Source: Aureisphaera sp963669405
GTDB taxonomy: Bacteria; Bacteroidota; Bacteroidia; Flavobacteriales; Flavobacteriaceae
Length of the DNA: 64,000 nucleotides
NCBI GenBank assembly: GCA_963669405.2
Contig: CAXXHF010000002.1
Span: 62,001-126,000, forward strand
Direction: 5' to 3'
Part shown: piece by piece, positions 27,815-35,724 of the stretch
How the letters are laid out: every line of letters starts with the position of its first letter
How positions within the stretch are numbered: position 1 is the first letter of the stretch
Translations under genes and position numbers: made by a program
Notes under the pieces: model-generated
Database searches by the model: none
Seen by the model: only the letters and a program-made list of their open reading frames with translations
Told to the model about the DNA's origin: nothing

Positions 27815-27886
27815 TCATCCTTCAAAAAAATGATAACTGTCTAATTTTCGGGCGGGTTGGCTATTCAAATTTTCAAAGCATTTAAG

Positions 27887-27894
27887 TACCTTTG
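27887..27894 (+). promoter_or_regulatory. -7 box of uvrA, 6 nt from the ATG
   Basis: TACCTTTG is a perfect TAnnTTTG box. Only CAAACT separates it from the ATG at 27901, so transcription should begin at or within a base or two of the start codon. An upstream in-frame TTG at 27892 lies inside the box and cannot be the start if the box is used. Confidence 0.55.
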
Positions 27895-27900
27895 CAAACT

Positions 27901-30732
27901 ATGGTAAAAAATGGAGAAGTAATTGAAGTTTTAGGAGCTCGGGTCCACAATCTGAAGAACATAGACGTAACCATTCCAAGAGAAGAATTGGTTGTAATTA
28001 CCGGACTTTCTGGAAGTGGCAAATCTTCATTAGCATTTGATACAATCTATGCCGAAGGACAGCGACGCTACATAGAAACTTTCTCTGCATATGCACGCCA
28101 ATTCCTAGGAAGCTTGGAACGTCCAGATGTAGATAAAATTGAAGGACTTTCCCCAGTTATTGCCATAGAACAAAAAACCACAAGCCGAAGCCCACGATCT
28201 ACCGTCGGTACGATTACCGAAATCTATGATTTCCTCAGACTGTTATTTGCACGCGCCAGTGATGCCTATAGCTATCAAACCGGAGAGAAAATGGTAAGCT
28301 ACAGTGACGAACAGATAAAGCAGCTTATCATTAAGGATTTTGATGGTAAAAAAGTTAGTATCCTATCACCCGTAGTTCGTTCTAGAAAAGGACACTATCG
28401 AGAGCTTTTCGAGCAAATTGCCAAACAAGGTTTTTTAAAAGTACGTGTTGATGGAGAAGTCCTTGATATCGTTAAAGGAATGCGTATAGATAGGTATAAG
28501 ACACACGATATTGAAATTGTCATCGATCGCCTTAAGATTTCTGAAGCAAGTGACAAAGACAATCGGCTTACAGAAACCATCCTAACAGCAATGTACCATG
28601 GTGATGATGTTTTGATGGTTTTGGACCATGAAACCGAAGCGGTTCGTTTTTTCAGTAGGTCATTAATGTGTCCCACTTCTGGAATTTCCTATCCAAATCC
28701 AGAACCCAATAACTTTTCTTTCAATTCACCAAAAGGAATGTGTCCCAATTGTAAGGGATTGGGAGAGTTACACGAAGTAAACCTCAATAAGATTGTTCCA
28801 GATACGTCACTTTCTATAAAACAAGGAGCATTGGCACCCCATGGTCCTCAAAAAAGCAATTGGGTGTATAAACAACTGGAAATCATTGCCACCAAATATG
28901 ATTTTAAATTAAGTGATCCTTTTGAAAGTATTCCGAAAGAAGCCAAAGAGATTATTTTTCATGGAGGAAGGGAAACTTTTGAAGTGGCTTCTAAAACATT
29001 GGGGATTACCCGAAACTATAAAATTGATTTTGAAGGTGTTGCTACCTTTTTACAAAATACTTTTGAAGCCAACGAGTCTAAGTCATTACGAAGATGGGCT
29101 AAGGAGTACATGGACAAGATTGCCTGTACCCAATGCCAAGGTACCCGTCTTAGAAAGGAATCATTGAACTTTAAGATCAACGGAAAGAGTATTGCCGATT
29201 TGGCATCTATGGATGTCATTGAACTATCTGATTGGTTTTCTGGAGTAGAAAAGCATATGACCGAAACCCAATTAAAGATTGCTTCGGAGATCATTAAAGA
29301 GGTACAGTCAAGATTAAGCTTTTTGGTGAATGTTGGGCTCACCTACCTCTCGTTAAACAGGAGTTCTAAGTCTCTATCAGGTGGAGAAGCACAACGCATT
29401 AGGTTGGCAACCCAAATTGGTTCTCAGTTAGTAGGAGTACTCTATATTCTAGATGAACCTAGTATTGGATTACACCAAAGAGACAATGAAAAATTGATCG
29501 ATTCATTGGTAGAATTGAAAAACATAGGGAACAGTGTCATTGTGGTAGAACACGACAAAGACATGATAGAAAAGGCCAATTATGTTATTGATATAGGTCC
29601 TGCTGCTGGCAAGCATGGTGGGGAAATAGTTTCAGAAGGAACACCAGAAGAGATTTTAAAGCACCATACCCTTACTGCCGACTATCTAAACGGAACTAAG
29701 GAAATTGAGATTCCACAAAAACGGCGCAAAGGAAATGGAAAAACACTCAGCTTAAATGGAGCCACTGGTAATAATCTAAAAGAAGTAAGCATTGATATCC
29801 CTTTAGGTAAGATGATTGGTGTTACGGGAGTTTCTGGGAGCGGAAAATCAACTCTTATCAATGAGACCCTCTATCCTATTCTAAATGCACATTTCTTCAA
29901 TGGCGTAAAAAAACCAATGCCATATACGAAGATCAATGGCTTAAAACATATTGACAAAGTAATAGATATTAACCAATCCCCTATAGGGAGAACCCCAAGA
30001 TCCAATCCAGCAACATATACTGGGGTATTTTCTGAAATACGAAATCTATTTTCTAAGGTTCCCGAAGCCATGATACGCGGTTATAAACCAGGACGTTTTA
30101 GTTTCAATGTTTCTGGAGGACGTTGTGAAACCTGTCAAGGAGGCGGTCTTAAGGTCATAGAAATGAACTTCCTACCTGATGTATATGTAGAATGCGAAAC
30201 TTGCCAGGGAAAACGATTCAATCGTGAAACCTTGGAAATTCGCTACAAAGGAAAGTCCATTTACGATGTATTGGAAATGACAATTAATGAAGCCTGTGGT
30301 TTCTTTGAGCATATTCCAAAAATTTATAGAAAACTAAAAACAATTCAGGATGTTGGGCTTGGGTATATTACATTGGGGCAGCAATCTACCACCCTTTCGG
30401 GAGGAGAAGCCCAACGCATTAAGTTAGCAACCGAACTTTCCAAAAGAGATACCGGAAACACCTTCTACATTCTAGACGAACCAACAACAGGGCTTCATTT
30501 TGAAGATATACGCGTGTTGTTATTGGTGTTGAATAAACTGGTTGATAAGGGAAATACAGTTGTTATCATTGAACATAATCTTGATGTTATAAAAACGGTA
30601 GATTATATCATCGATATTGGTCCCGAAGGTGGAAAAAAAGGAGGTAAAATTGTATCTACCGGAACTCCTGAGGAAATAGTAACACAAGGGAAAGGGTATA
30701 CAGCCAGATTCCTTAAAAAAGAGCTACATTAG
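27901..30732 (+). CDS. uvrA: excinuclease ABC subunit A
   Basis: UvrA is the damage-sensing ATPase of nucleotide excision repair. The 943-aa protein (ATG at 27901) has two ABC modules with Walker A motifs GLSGSGKSSLAFDTIYAEGQRRY and GVSGSGKSTLI, two LSGGEAQRI signature motifs, and zinc-binding cysteines: CPTSG with CPNCKGLG, CTQCQG, and CETCQGGG with CETCQGKRF. Length is normal. The -7 box position suggests a leaderless or near-leaderless mRNA. No LexA-type site was recognised. Confidence 0.97.
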   Translation: MVKNGEVIEVLGARVHNLKNIDVTIPREELVVITGLSGSGKSSLAFDTIYAEGQRRYIETFSAYARQFLGSLERPDVDKIEGLSPVIAIEQKTTSRSPRSTVGTITEIYDFLRLLFARASDAYSYQTGEKMVSYSDEQIKQLIIKDFDGKKVSILSPVVRSRKGHYRELFEQIAKQGFLKVRVDGEVLDIVKGMRIDRYKTHDIEIVIDRLKISEASDKDNRLTETILTAMYHGDDVLMVLDHETEAVRFFSRSLMCPTSGISYPNPEPNNFSFNSPKGMCPNCKGLGELHEVNLNKIVPDTSLSIKQGALAPHGPQKSNWVYKQLEIIATKYDFKLSDPFESIPKEAKEIIFHGGRETFEVASKTLGITRNYKIDFEGVATFLQNTFEANESKSLRRWAKEYMDKIACTQCQGTRLRKESLNFKINGKSIADLASMDVIELSDWFSGVEKHMTETQLKIASEIIKEVQSRLSFLVNVGLTYLSLNRSSKSLSGGEAQRIRLATQIGSQLVGVLYILDEPSIGLHQRDNEKLIDSLVELKNIGNSVIVVEHDKDMIEKANYVIDIGPAAGKHGGEIVSEGTPEEILKHHTLTADYLNGTKEIEIPQKRRKGNGKTLSLNGATGNNLKEVSIDIPLGKMIGVTGVSGSGKSTLINETLYPILNAHFFNGVKKPMPYTKINGLKHIDKVIDINQSPIGRTPRSNPATYTGVFSEIRNLFSKVPEAMIRGYKPGRFSFNVSGGRCETCQGGGLKVIEMNFLPDVYVECETCQGKRFNRETLEIRYKGKSIYDVLEMTINEACGFFEHIPKIYRKLKTIQDVGLGYITLGQQSTTLSGGEAQRIKLATELSKRDTGNTFYILDEPTTGLHFEDIRVLLLVLNKLVDKGNTVVIIEHNLDVIKTVDYIIDIGPEGGKKGGKIVSTGTPEEIVTQGKGYTARFLKKELH

Positions 30733-30764
30733 CCTGTTAGAGGTCTATTTATATAAAGAATAAT

Positions 30765-31454
30765 ATGAGAAGTGAAAACCATAAAAAGAACTGGAACGAA
30801 ATAAAAACAAATGACTCTTGGGCTATATTCAAGATTATGGGAGAATTTGTAAACGGATTTGAGCGTATGAGTAATATAGGACCTTGTGTTTCTATTTTTG
30901 GTTCTGCCAGAACAAAACCTGGCAACAAATACTATCAATTGGCCGTAGATGTAGCCAAGAAAATCACAGAACATGGATATGGAGTTATTACTGGTGGTGG
31001 TCCCGGGATTATGGAAGCAGGAAACAAAGGAGCGCATTTAGCGGGAGGAACTTCAGTAGGACTCAACATCGATTTACCCTTTGAACAGCATGACAATCCA
31101 TACATTGACAGTGATAAAAGCTTGGATTTTGATTATTTCTTTGTCCGTAAAGTGATGTTCGTGAAATATTCTCAGGGCTTTGTGGTCATGCCTGGTGGTT
31201 TTGGAACACTTGACGAACTTTTTGAAGCGATGACATTGATTCAGACCCATAAAATTCAGAAATTCCCGATAATTTTGGTAGGAACCGAATTTTGGGGAGG
31301 CCTAATGGATTGGGTAAAAGCCACATTGCTAGAAACCAATCAAAACATTAGCCCTAAAGATTTAGACCTTATTCATTTGGTGGATACCGAAGATCAGGTA
31401 CTTGAAATACTTGATACCTTCTATAACAAAGCAAATCTCAGTCCGAACTTTTAA
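30765..31454 (+). CDS. LOG family protein (nucleoside-5'-monophosphate phosphoribohydrolase type)
   Basis: This 229-aa Rossmann-fold protein carries the two LOG motifs: GGGPGIMEAGNKGA and PGGFGTLDELFEA. LOG-family enzymes remove the base from nucleotide 5'-monophosphates, and some act on cytokinin nucleotides. It is 32 nt downstream of uvrA and 2 nt upstream of the next gene, so it forms a unit with the two secreted proteins that follow. Confidence 0.9.
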   Translation: MRSENHKKNWNEIKTNDSWAIFKIMGEFVNGFERMSNIGPCVSIFGSARTKPGNKYYQLAVDVAKKITEHGYGVITGGGPGIMEAGNKGAHLAGGTSVGLNIDLPFEQHDNPYIDSDKSLDFDYFFVRKVMFVKYSQGFVVMPGGFGTLDELFEAMTLIQTHKIQKFPIILVGTEFWGGLMDWVKATLLETNQNISPKDLDLIHLVDTEDQVLEILDTFYNKANLSPNF

Positions 31455-31456
31455 TT

Positions 31457-32719
31457 TTGAAACACCCCTCCCCCATATTCAAAATACTAATTGTTGTTAC
31501 CCTTTCACTTTTAAGCCAAACATTTATAGGGCAAGAAACTGTAAAAGTGATGTTTTACAACCTCTTACAATATCCTGAAGCGCAACCTGCCTATAATCGT
31601 GAGCTCTTACTACGGGAAATTATCAATACCTATGAGCCCGATATCTTTATGGTATGTGAACTTCAAAGTCAGGAAGGGGCAGATGAGATTTTAGAGGTTT
31701 CCCTTAATGATACACAGGTAGTCTATACCGCACCAGCTTTTATAGCCAATCAATCTGGAGGAGCAGACCTGCAGCAGTTGGTTTTCTTTAGAAATGACAA
31801 ATTCACATTAGAGGAAACTGATATCATCACTACTTCTGTTAGGGATATTAACCGCTATCTGCTTCAATTAAATACCGCCAATGGTGATACAGACCCAGTC
31901 CTAATAGATCTATATGTTTCCCACCTAAAGTCAAGTCAAGGAGGAGCTAATGAAACTCTTCGTTTTGAAATGGTGACAGAATTCACCAATACTCTTGGTG
32001 ATTTAGATCCTAACTCCTTCGTTTTGTTTGCAGGGGACCTCAATATATATACCTCTACTGAACCTGCATATATAGAATTGTTGGACCACACCAATCCCAT
32101 TGTCTTGGTAGATCCAATTGATACACCAGGTGCATGGAACAATAATGAAGATTTTACAGCTGTACATACCCAAAGCACTAGAACAAGTTCAGGTCCTTTT
32201 GGTGCAGGTGCAGGTGGCGGCTTGGATGATCGCTTTGATTTTATCCTAATGTCTGAAAACATGCTCGCAGACCCTAAACTCATTTATAAGCCGAGTACTT
32301 ACAAAGCATACGGTAATAATGGAAATTGTTTTAATTTAAGTATAAACAATGAAAATTGCACTGGAGAGTTCAATCCCAGTCTCCGTTCCAATCTTTACAA
32401 TATGAGCGATCACTTACCTGTAGTCATGGAACTGGAAACCGATCAGGAAATTGTAATTCTAAACGGTACGGAATTTGAGGCTGAAAAACCATTTGAAGTC
32501 ACAAACACTTGGGTTAGAAGCAACCTTCAACTCATAATCAGGTCTAATAAAGTAAAAGACCTATACATTTTAAATATGCTTGGACAAAAAATGATGCACA
32601 TCCCTATCACCAGTACTGGTTCCCAGAGTCTGGATATTTCACATTTTTCTTCTGGAGTGTATTTCCTAACAACTTCCCAACCAAAGTTCCGTCCCATTAA
32701 ATTTATAAAAGGTAATTGA
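31457..32719 (+). CDS. secreted endonuclease/exonuclease/phosphatase-fold protein with type IX sorting domain
   Basis: The start is a TTG at 31457, two bases after the LOG stop; it is the only start giving the signal peptide (ILIVVTLSLLSQTFIGQ). The core has the EEP-fold landmarks VCELQSQEG, LYVSHLKSSQG, FAGDLNIYTSTEP, FDFILMSENM and NMSDHLPVVMEL, consistent with a metal-dependent nuclease or phosphatase. The last ~75 residues, with LYILNMLGQKM and the SSGVYFLTT motif, are a type A sorting domain for type IX secretion, so the product is exported to the surface or medium. The TGA stop overlaps the next gene's TTG start. Confidence 0.88.
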   Translation: MKHPSPIFKILIVVTLSLLSQTFIGQETVKVMFYNLLQYPEAQPAYNRELLLREIINTYEPDIFMVCELQSQEGADEILEVSLNDTQVVYTAPAFIANQSGGADLQQLVFFRNDKFTLEETDIITTSVRDINRYLLQLNTANGDTDPVLIDLYVSHLKSSQGGANETLRFEMVTEFTNTLGDLDPNSFVLFAGDLNIYTSTEPAYIELLDHTNPIVLVDPIDTPGAWNNNEDFTAVHTQSTRTSSGPFGAGAGGGLDDRFDFILMSENMLADPKLIYKPSTYKAYGNNGNCFNLSINNENCTGEFNPSLRSNLYNMSDHLPVVMELETDQEIVILNGTEFEAEKPFEVTNTWVRSNLQLIIRSNKVKDLYILNMLGQKMMHIPITSTGSQSLDISHFSSGVYFLTTSQPKFRPIKFIKGN

Positions 32720-35529
32720 GGAAGTTATATCTAAGCATACTCGCATTTTGCATATCGTTTGCGCTTTGGGCGCAACACGATATAGAAGTAGATGCCTTTT
32801 TGCATACTTCAACCAATACCATAGAAATTGAGCAAGAAATTATATATCACAATACTTCAGAAAGTACACTTCAAGAAATTTTTCTGTTAGATTGGGCCAA
32901 TAGTTTTTCCAATAAGAATACCCCTTTAGCGAAACGCTTTGCTGAAAACTTTAAAAGCGCTTTCCATTTTGAAAAAGACGAAAATAGAGGGAAGACAACC
33001 ATAAATACTATCAATGATCAAAATGGGAACTCCTTGCAGTGGCAGCGTGGAGATGAAGTAGATGTTTTAAAAGTTACCTCTTCCAAGGCAATTTCTCCTG
33101 GTGAAAGTTTTACATTGAAATTAAATTACACGGTCAAATTACCCGAAGACAAATTTACCCGTTACGGAGTAACAAAAAACAAAGATTACAAGCTCAGATA
33201 TTGGTTAATTACCCCAGCTGTTTTTAATGGTTCGTGGCAGTATTACAGCAATAAGAACACAGATGACTATTTTCAGTCACCTTCCCATTATCAAATCAGT
33301 TTTAAGTATCCAAAAGCATATTCCCTGTTTACGGATTTAAATACACTTTCCGAGATAGATTCTCAAAACCATAACGAAATCATACTTAAAGGGGAAAACC
33401 GTGTTTTCTTTTCCATATATCTTCAAAAAATCTCCAATTTTGAAAGTATTGTCACAGATCAGGTAGAACTGGTTACCAATTTAAAAGACAAAAAAGTAAT
33501 TGCAGCCAATAAGGCATTGTTAGTAGATAGGCTTTCTCGTTTTTTACAAAACAGACTGGGAAAATATCCACATAAAAAAATGATTGTTAGTGAGGCCGAT
33601 TACCGAAACAGTCCTGTATATGGTCTCAATCAATTACCAGATTTCATAAGCCCTTTCCCTAATGGTTTCGAGTTGGACATGGAATTGCTTAAATCTGTTA
33701 CCAGAAAACACATCACCCAAACTCTAGCCCTTAACCCAAGGAAAGACCACTGGCTCATAGGTGCTTTACAGATTTATCTCATGATAGATTATGTAGATAC
33801 TTACTATCCAGATATGAAGATCATGGGAAGTCTTAGTAATTTCTGGATCATAGACTGGTTACATGCATCTAAGTTGGAGTTCAACGATCAGTACCCATTT
33901 CTATATTTGAATATGGCCCGTAACAATTTGCATCAATCCTTAGAAACTCCTAGAGATTCATTGGTGAAATTCAATAAGCAATTGGGAAGTGATTATTATG
34001 CGGGAGATGGACTTCAATACTTGGCAGATTATTTAGGAAAGCCGAATGTAGATCGTGCCATCAAAGATTTTTTTGCTTCTCATAAACTTCAACCTGTAAC
34101 TCCAGAGGACTTTCAAAAAACGTTAGAATCCAATACCGACTTGCCAATAGATTGGTTTTTTTCAGATTATGTAGGAAAGCGTACTACCATCGATTTTAAA
34201 ATAAAAAAGGTAAAAGAGGTAGGTGATTCTTTGGAAGTTTCTATCCTTAATAAAAGGGACAATACCATGCCCGTGTCTTTGTATGGGCTTAAAAAAGATT
34301 CCATTCTATTTAAAACTTGGGTAAATCCTATTGATAGTATTGCTACAATACGAGTTCCCAAAGCGGGAGTTCGAAAATTGGCACTTAATTACCAAGGTGA
34401 AATCGCAGAATTTAATAGACGGAACAATTTCAAGGCAGTTAAAGGTTTATTCAATCGTCCTCTTCAATTCAGGTTATTCAAGGATGTGGAAGATCCCAGA
34501 TACAACCAGATATTCTTTATGCCAGTATTTCAGTACAATCTATACGATGGATTTAGCATTGGACCAAAAATGTACAATAAAACCCTACTACCCAAAGGTT
34601 TGCATTACAAGTTGGAACCACAATTTGGTTTCCGATCCAAGAAAATAATAGGAAAAGGATCTTTGGTATATACAGATAGGGTTGACAACGGAAATTTGTA
34701 TAGCATGCGCTATGGAGTTTCGGGAAGTTTCTTTTCATACAATCGCGGACTTTTCTATAAACGGGTTTCTCCGTTTATGACCTTTGCTTTTAGGGATAAC
34801 AGTGATCTGCGAAAAAACAAGAAACAATTCATTAACTTAAGAAATGTAAATGTATTTAGGGACGAAGACCCCAATGATCCGGATCAAGATCCAAACTACA
34901 GTGTTTTCAATCTTCAATACGTTTACCGAGATAACAACCTAATTGATTTCTATCGAGGTGTATTCGATTATCAGATATCGCAAAAATTCAGTAAAGTCTC
35001 TACACAATTTGAATACCGAAAACTATTCAATAGCAATCGTCAATTAAATGTACGCTTCTACGCTGGGTTATTTGTTTTCAATGATACGGGAAGCAACAAT
35101 GATTTCTTTAGCTTTGCCTTAGACCGCCCTACCGATTATTTGTTCGATTATAATTATTATGGGCGGAGTGAAGATGCTGGGCTTTTTAGCCAGCAATTAA
35201 TCGTTGCCGAAGGAGGATTCAAGTCTCAATTGGAGCCAGCATTCGCTAATCAATTTATTACCACTGTAAATGCCAGTACCAATATTTGGAAATGGATCTA
35301 CGCTTATGGCGATGTAGGTTTGATAAAAAATAAAGGGCAAAGCCCCAAAGCGGTTTTCGATAGCGGAATTCGTGCCAATTTAGTAGCTGACTATTTTGAA
35401 TTATATTTCCCGCTGTACTCCAATTTAGGATGGGAGCCAGGACTTCCAAATTATGACCAGCGTATCCGTTTTATAGTAACTTTAGATATTAAAACCCTCT
35501 TGGGCTTGTTTACCAGAGAATGGTATTAA
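32716..35529 (+). CDS. M1-aminopeptidase-like protein with degenerate active site and C-terminal outer-membrane barrel
   Basis: The start is a TTG at 32716 overlapping the previous stop by 4 nt (TTGA); a signal peptide follows (LYLSILAFCISFALWAQ). Residues up to about 560 resemble the N-terminal beta-domain and catalytic domain of M1 (gluzincin) peptidases. The zinc motif HExxH is replaced by KHITQTL, and the following glutamate helix reads WLIGALQIYLM instead of WLNEGFA. The last ~370 residues are barrel-like: many short aromatic-rich strands, and a final strand ending in LFTREWY. It looks like a pseudopeptidase carried by an outer-membrane barrel. Confidence 0.8.
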   Translation: MRKLYLSILAFCISFALWAQHDIEVDAFLHTSTNTIEIEQEIIYHNTSESTLQEIFLLDWANSFSNKNTPLAKRFAENFKSAFHFEKDENRGKTTINTINDQNGNSLQWQRGDEVDVLKVTSSKAISPGESFTLKLNYTVKLPEDKFTRYGVTKNKDYKLRYWLITPAVFNGSWQYYSNKNTDDYFQSPSHYQISFKYPKAYSLFTDLNTLSEIDSQNHNEIILKGENRVFFSIYLQKISNFESIVTDQVELVTNLKDKKVIAANKALLVDRLSRFLQNRLGKYPHKKMIVSEADYRNSPVYGLNQLPDFISPFPNGFELDMELLKSVTRKHITQTLALNPRKDHWLIGALQIYLMIDYVDTYYPDMKIMGSLSNFWIIDWLHASKLEFNDQYPFLYLNMARNNLHQSLETPRDSLVKFNKQLGSDYYAGDGLQYLADYLGKPNVDRAIKDFFASHKLQPVTPEDFQKTLESNTDLPIDWFFSDYVGKRTTIDFKIKKVKEVGDSLEVSILNKRDNTMPVSLYGLKKDSILFKTWVNPIDSIATIRVPKAGVRKLALNYQGEIAEFNRRNNFKAVKGLFNRPLQFRLFKDVEDPRYNQIFFMPVFQYNLYDGFSIGPKMYNKTLLPKGLHYKLEPQFGFRSKKIIGKGSLVYTDRVDNGNLYSMRYGVSGSFFSYNRGLFYKRVSPFMTFAFRDNSDLRKNKKQFINLRNVNVFRDEDPNDPDQDPNYSVFNLQYVYRDNNLIDFYRGVFDYQISQKFSKVSTQFEYRKLFNSNRQLNVRFYAGLFVFNDTGSNNDFFSFALDRPTDYLFDYNYYGRSEDAGLFSQQLIVAEGGFKSQLEPAFANQFITTVNASTNIWKWIYAYGDVGLIKNKGQSPKAVFDSGIRANLVADYFELYFPLYSNLGWEPGLPNYDQRIRFIVTLDIKTLLGLFTREWY

Positions 35530-35673
35530 TGTCTAAATTCTTCTAATTTTTTCCACTCCATTATTATTAAGATTTTTTTTACAGATTAGCTCTTGATGTG
35601 CATATTCAGCAAAAAAGCAGTCAATACATGCTGTTTTATTGAATTATTCGCAATACTTTAACAACATCCCCCA

Positions 35674-35704
35674 TTGTAAAAGTGATCTATATTTCTTACT
35701 TTTG
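35674..35704 (+). promoter_or_regulatory. promoter of the fused E1 dehydrogenase gene
   Basis: A TTG at 35674-35676 and TACTTTTG at 35697-35704 are separated by 20 nt, the normal spacing of the Bacteroidota promoter. The ATG follows 20 nt after the -7 box. Confidence 0.7.
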
Positions 35705-35724
35705 CAGAACCAAAATCCCTTTCT

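Noticed and set aside
35598..35663. Possible short leader frame (about 21 codons) before the fused E1 gene.
   Set aside because: It has no clustered codons related to branched-chain amino acids, lies upstream of the likely promoter and is not followed by a terminator.
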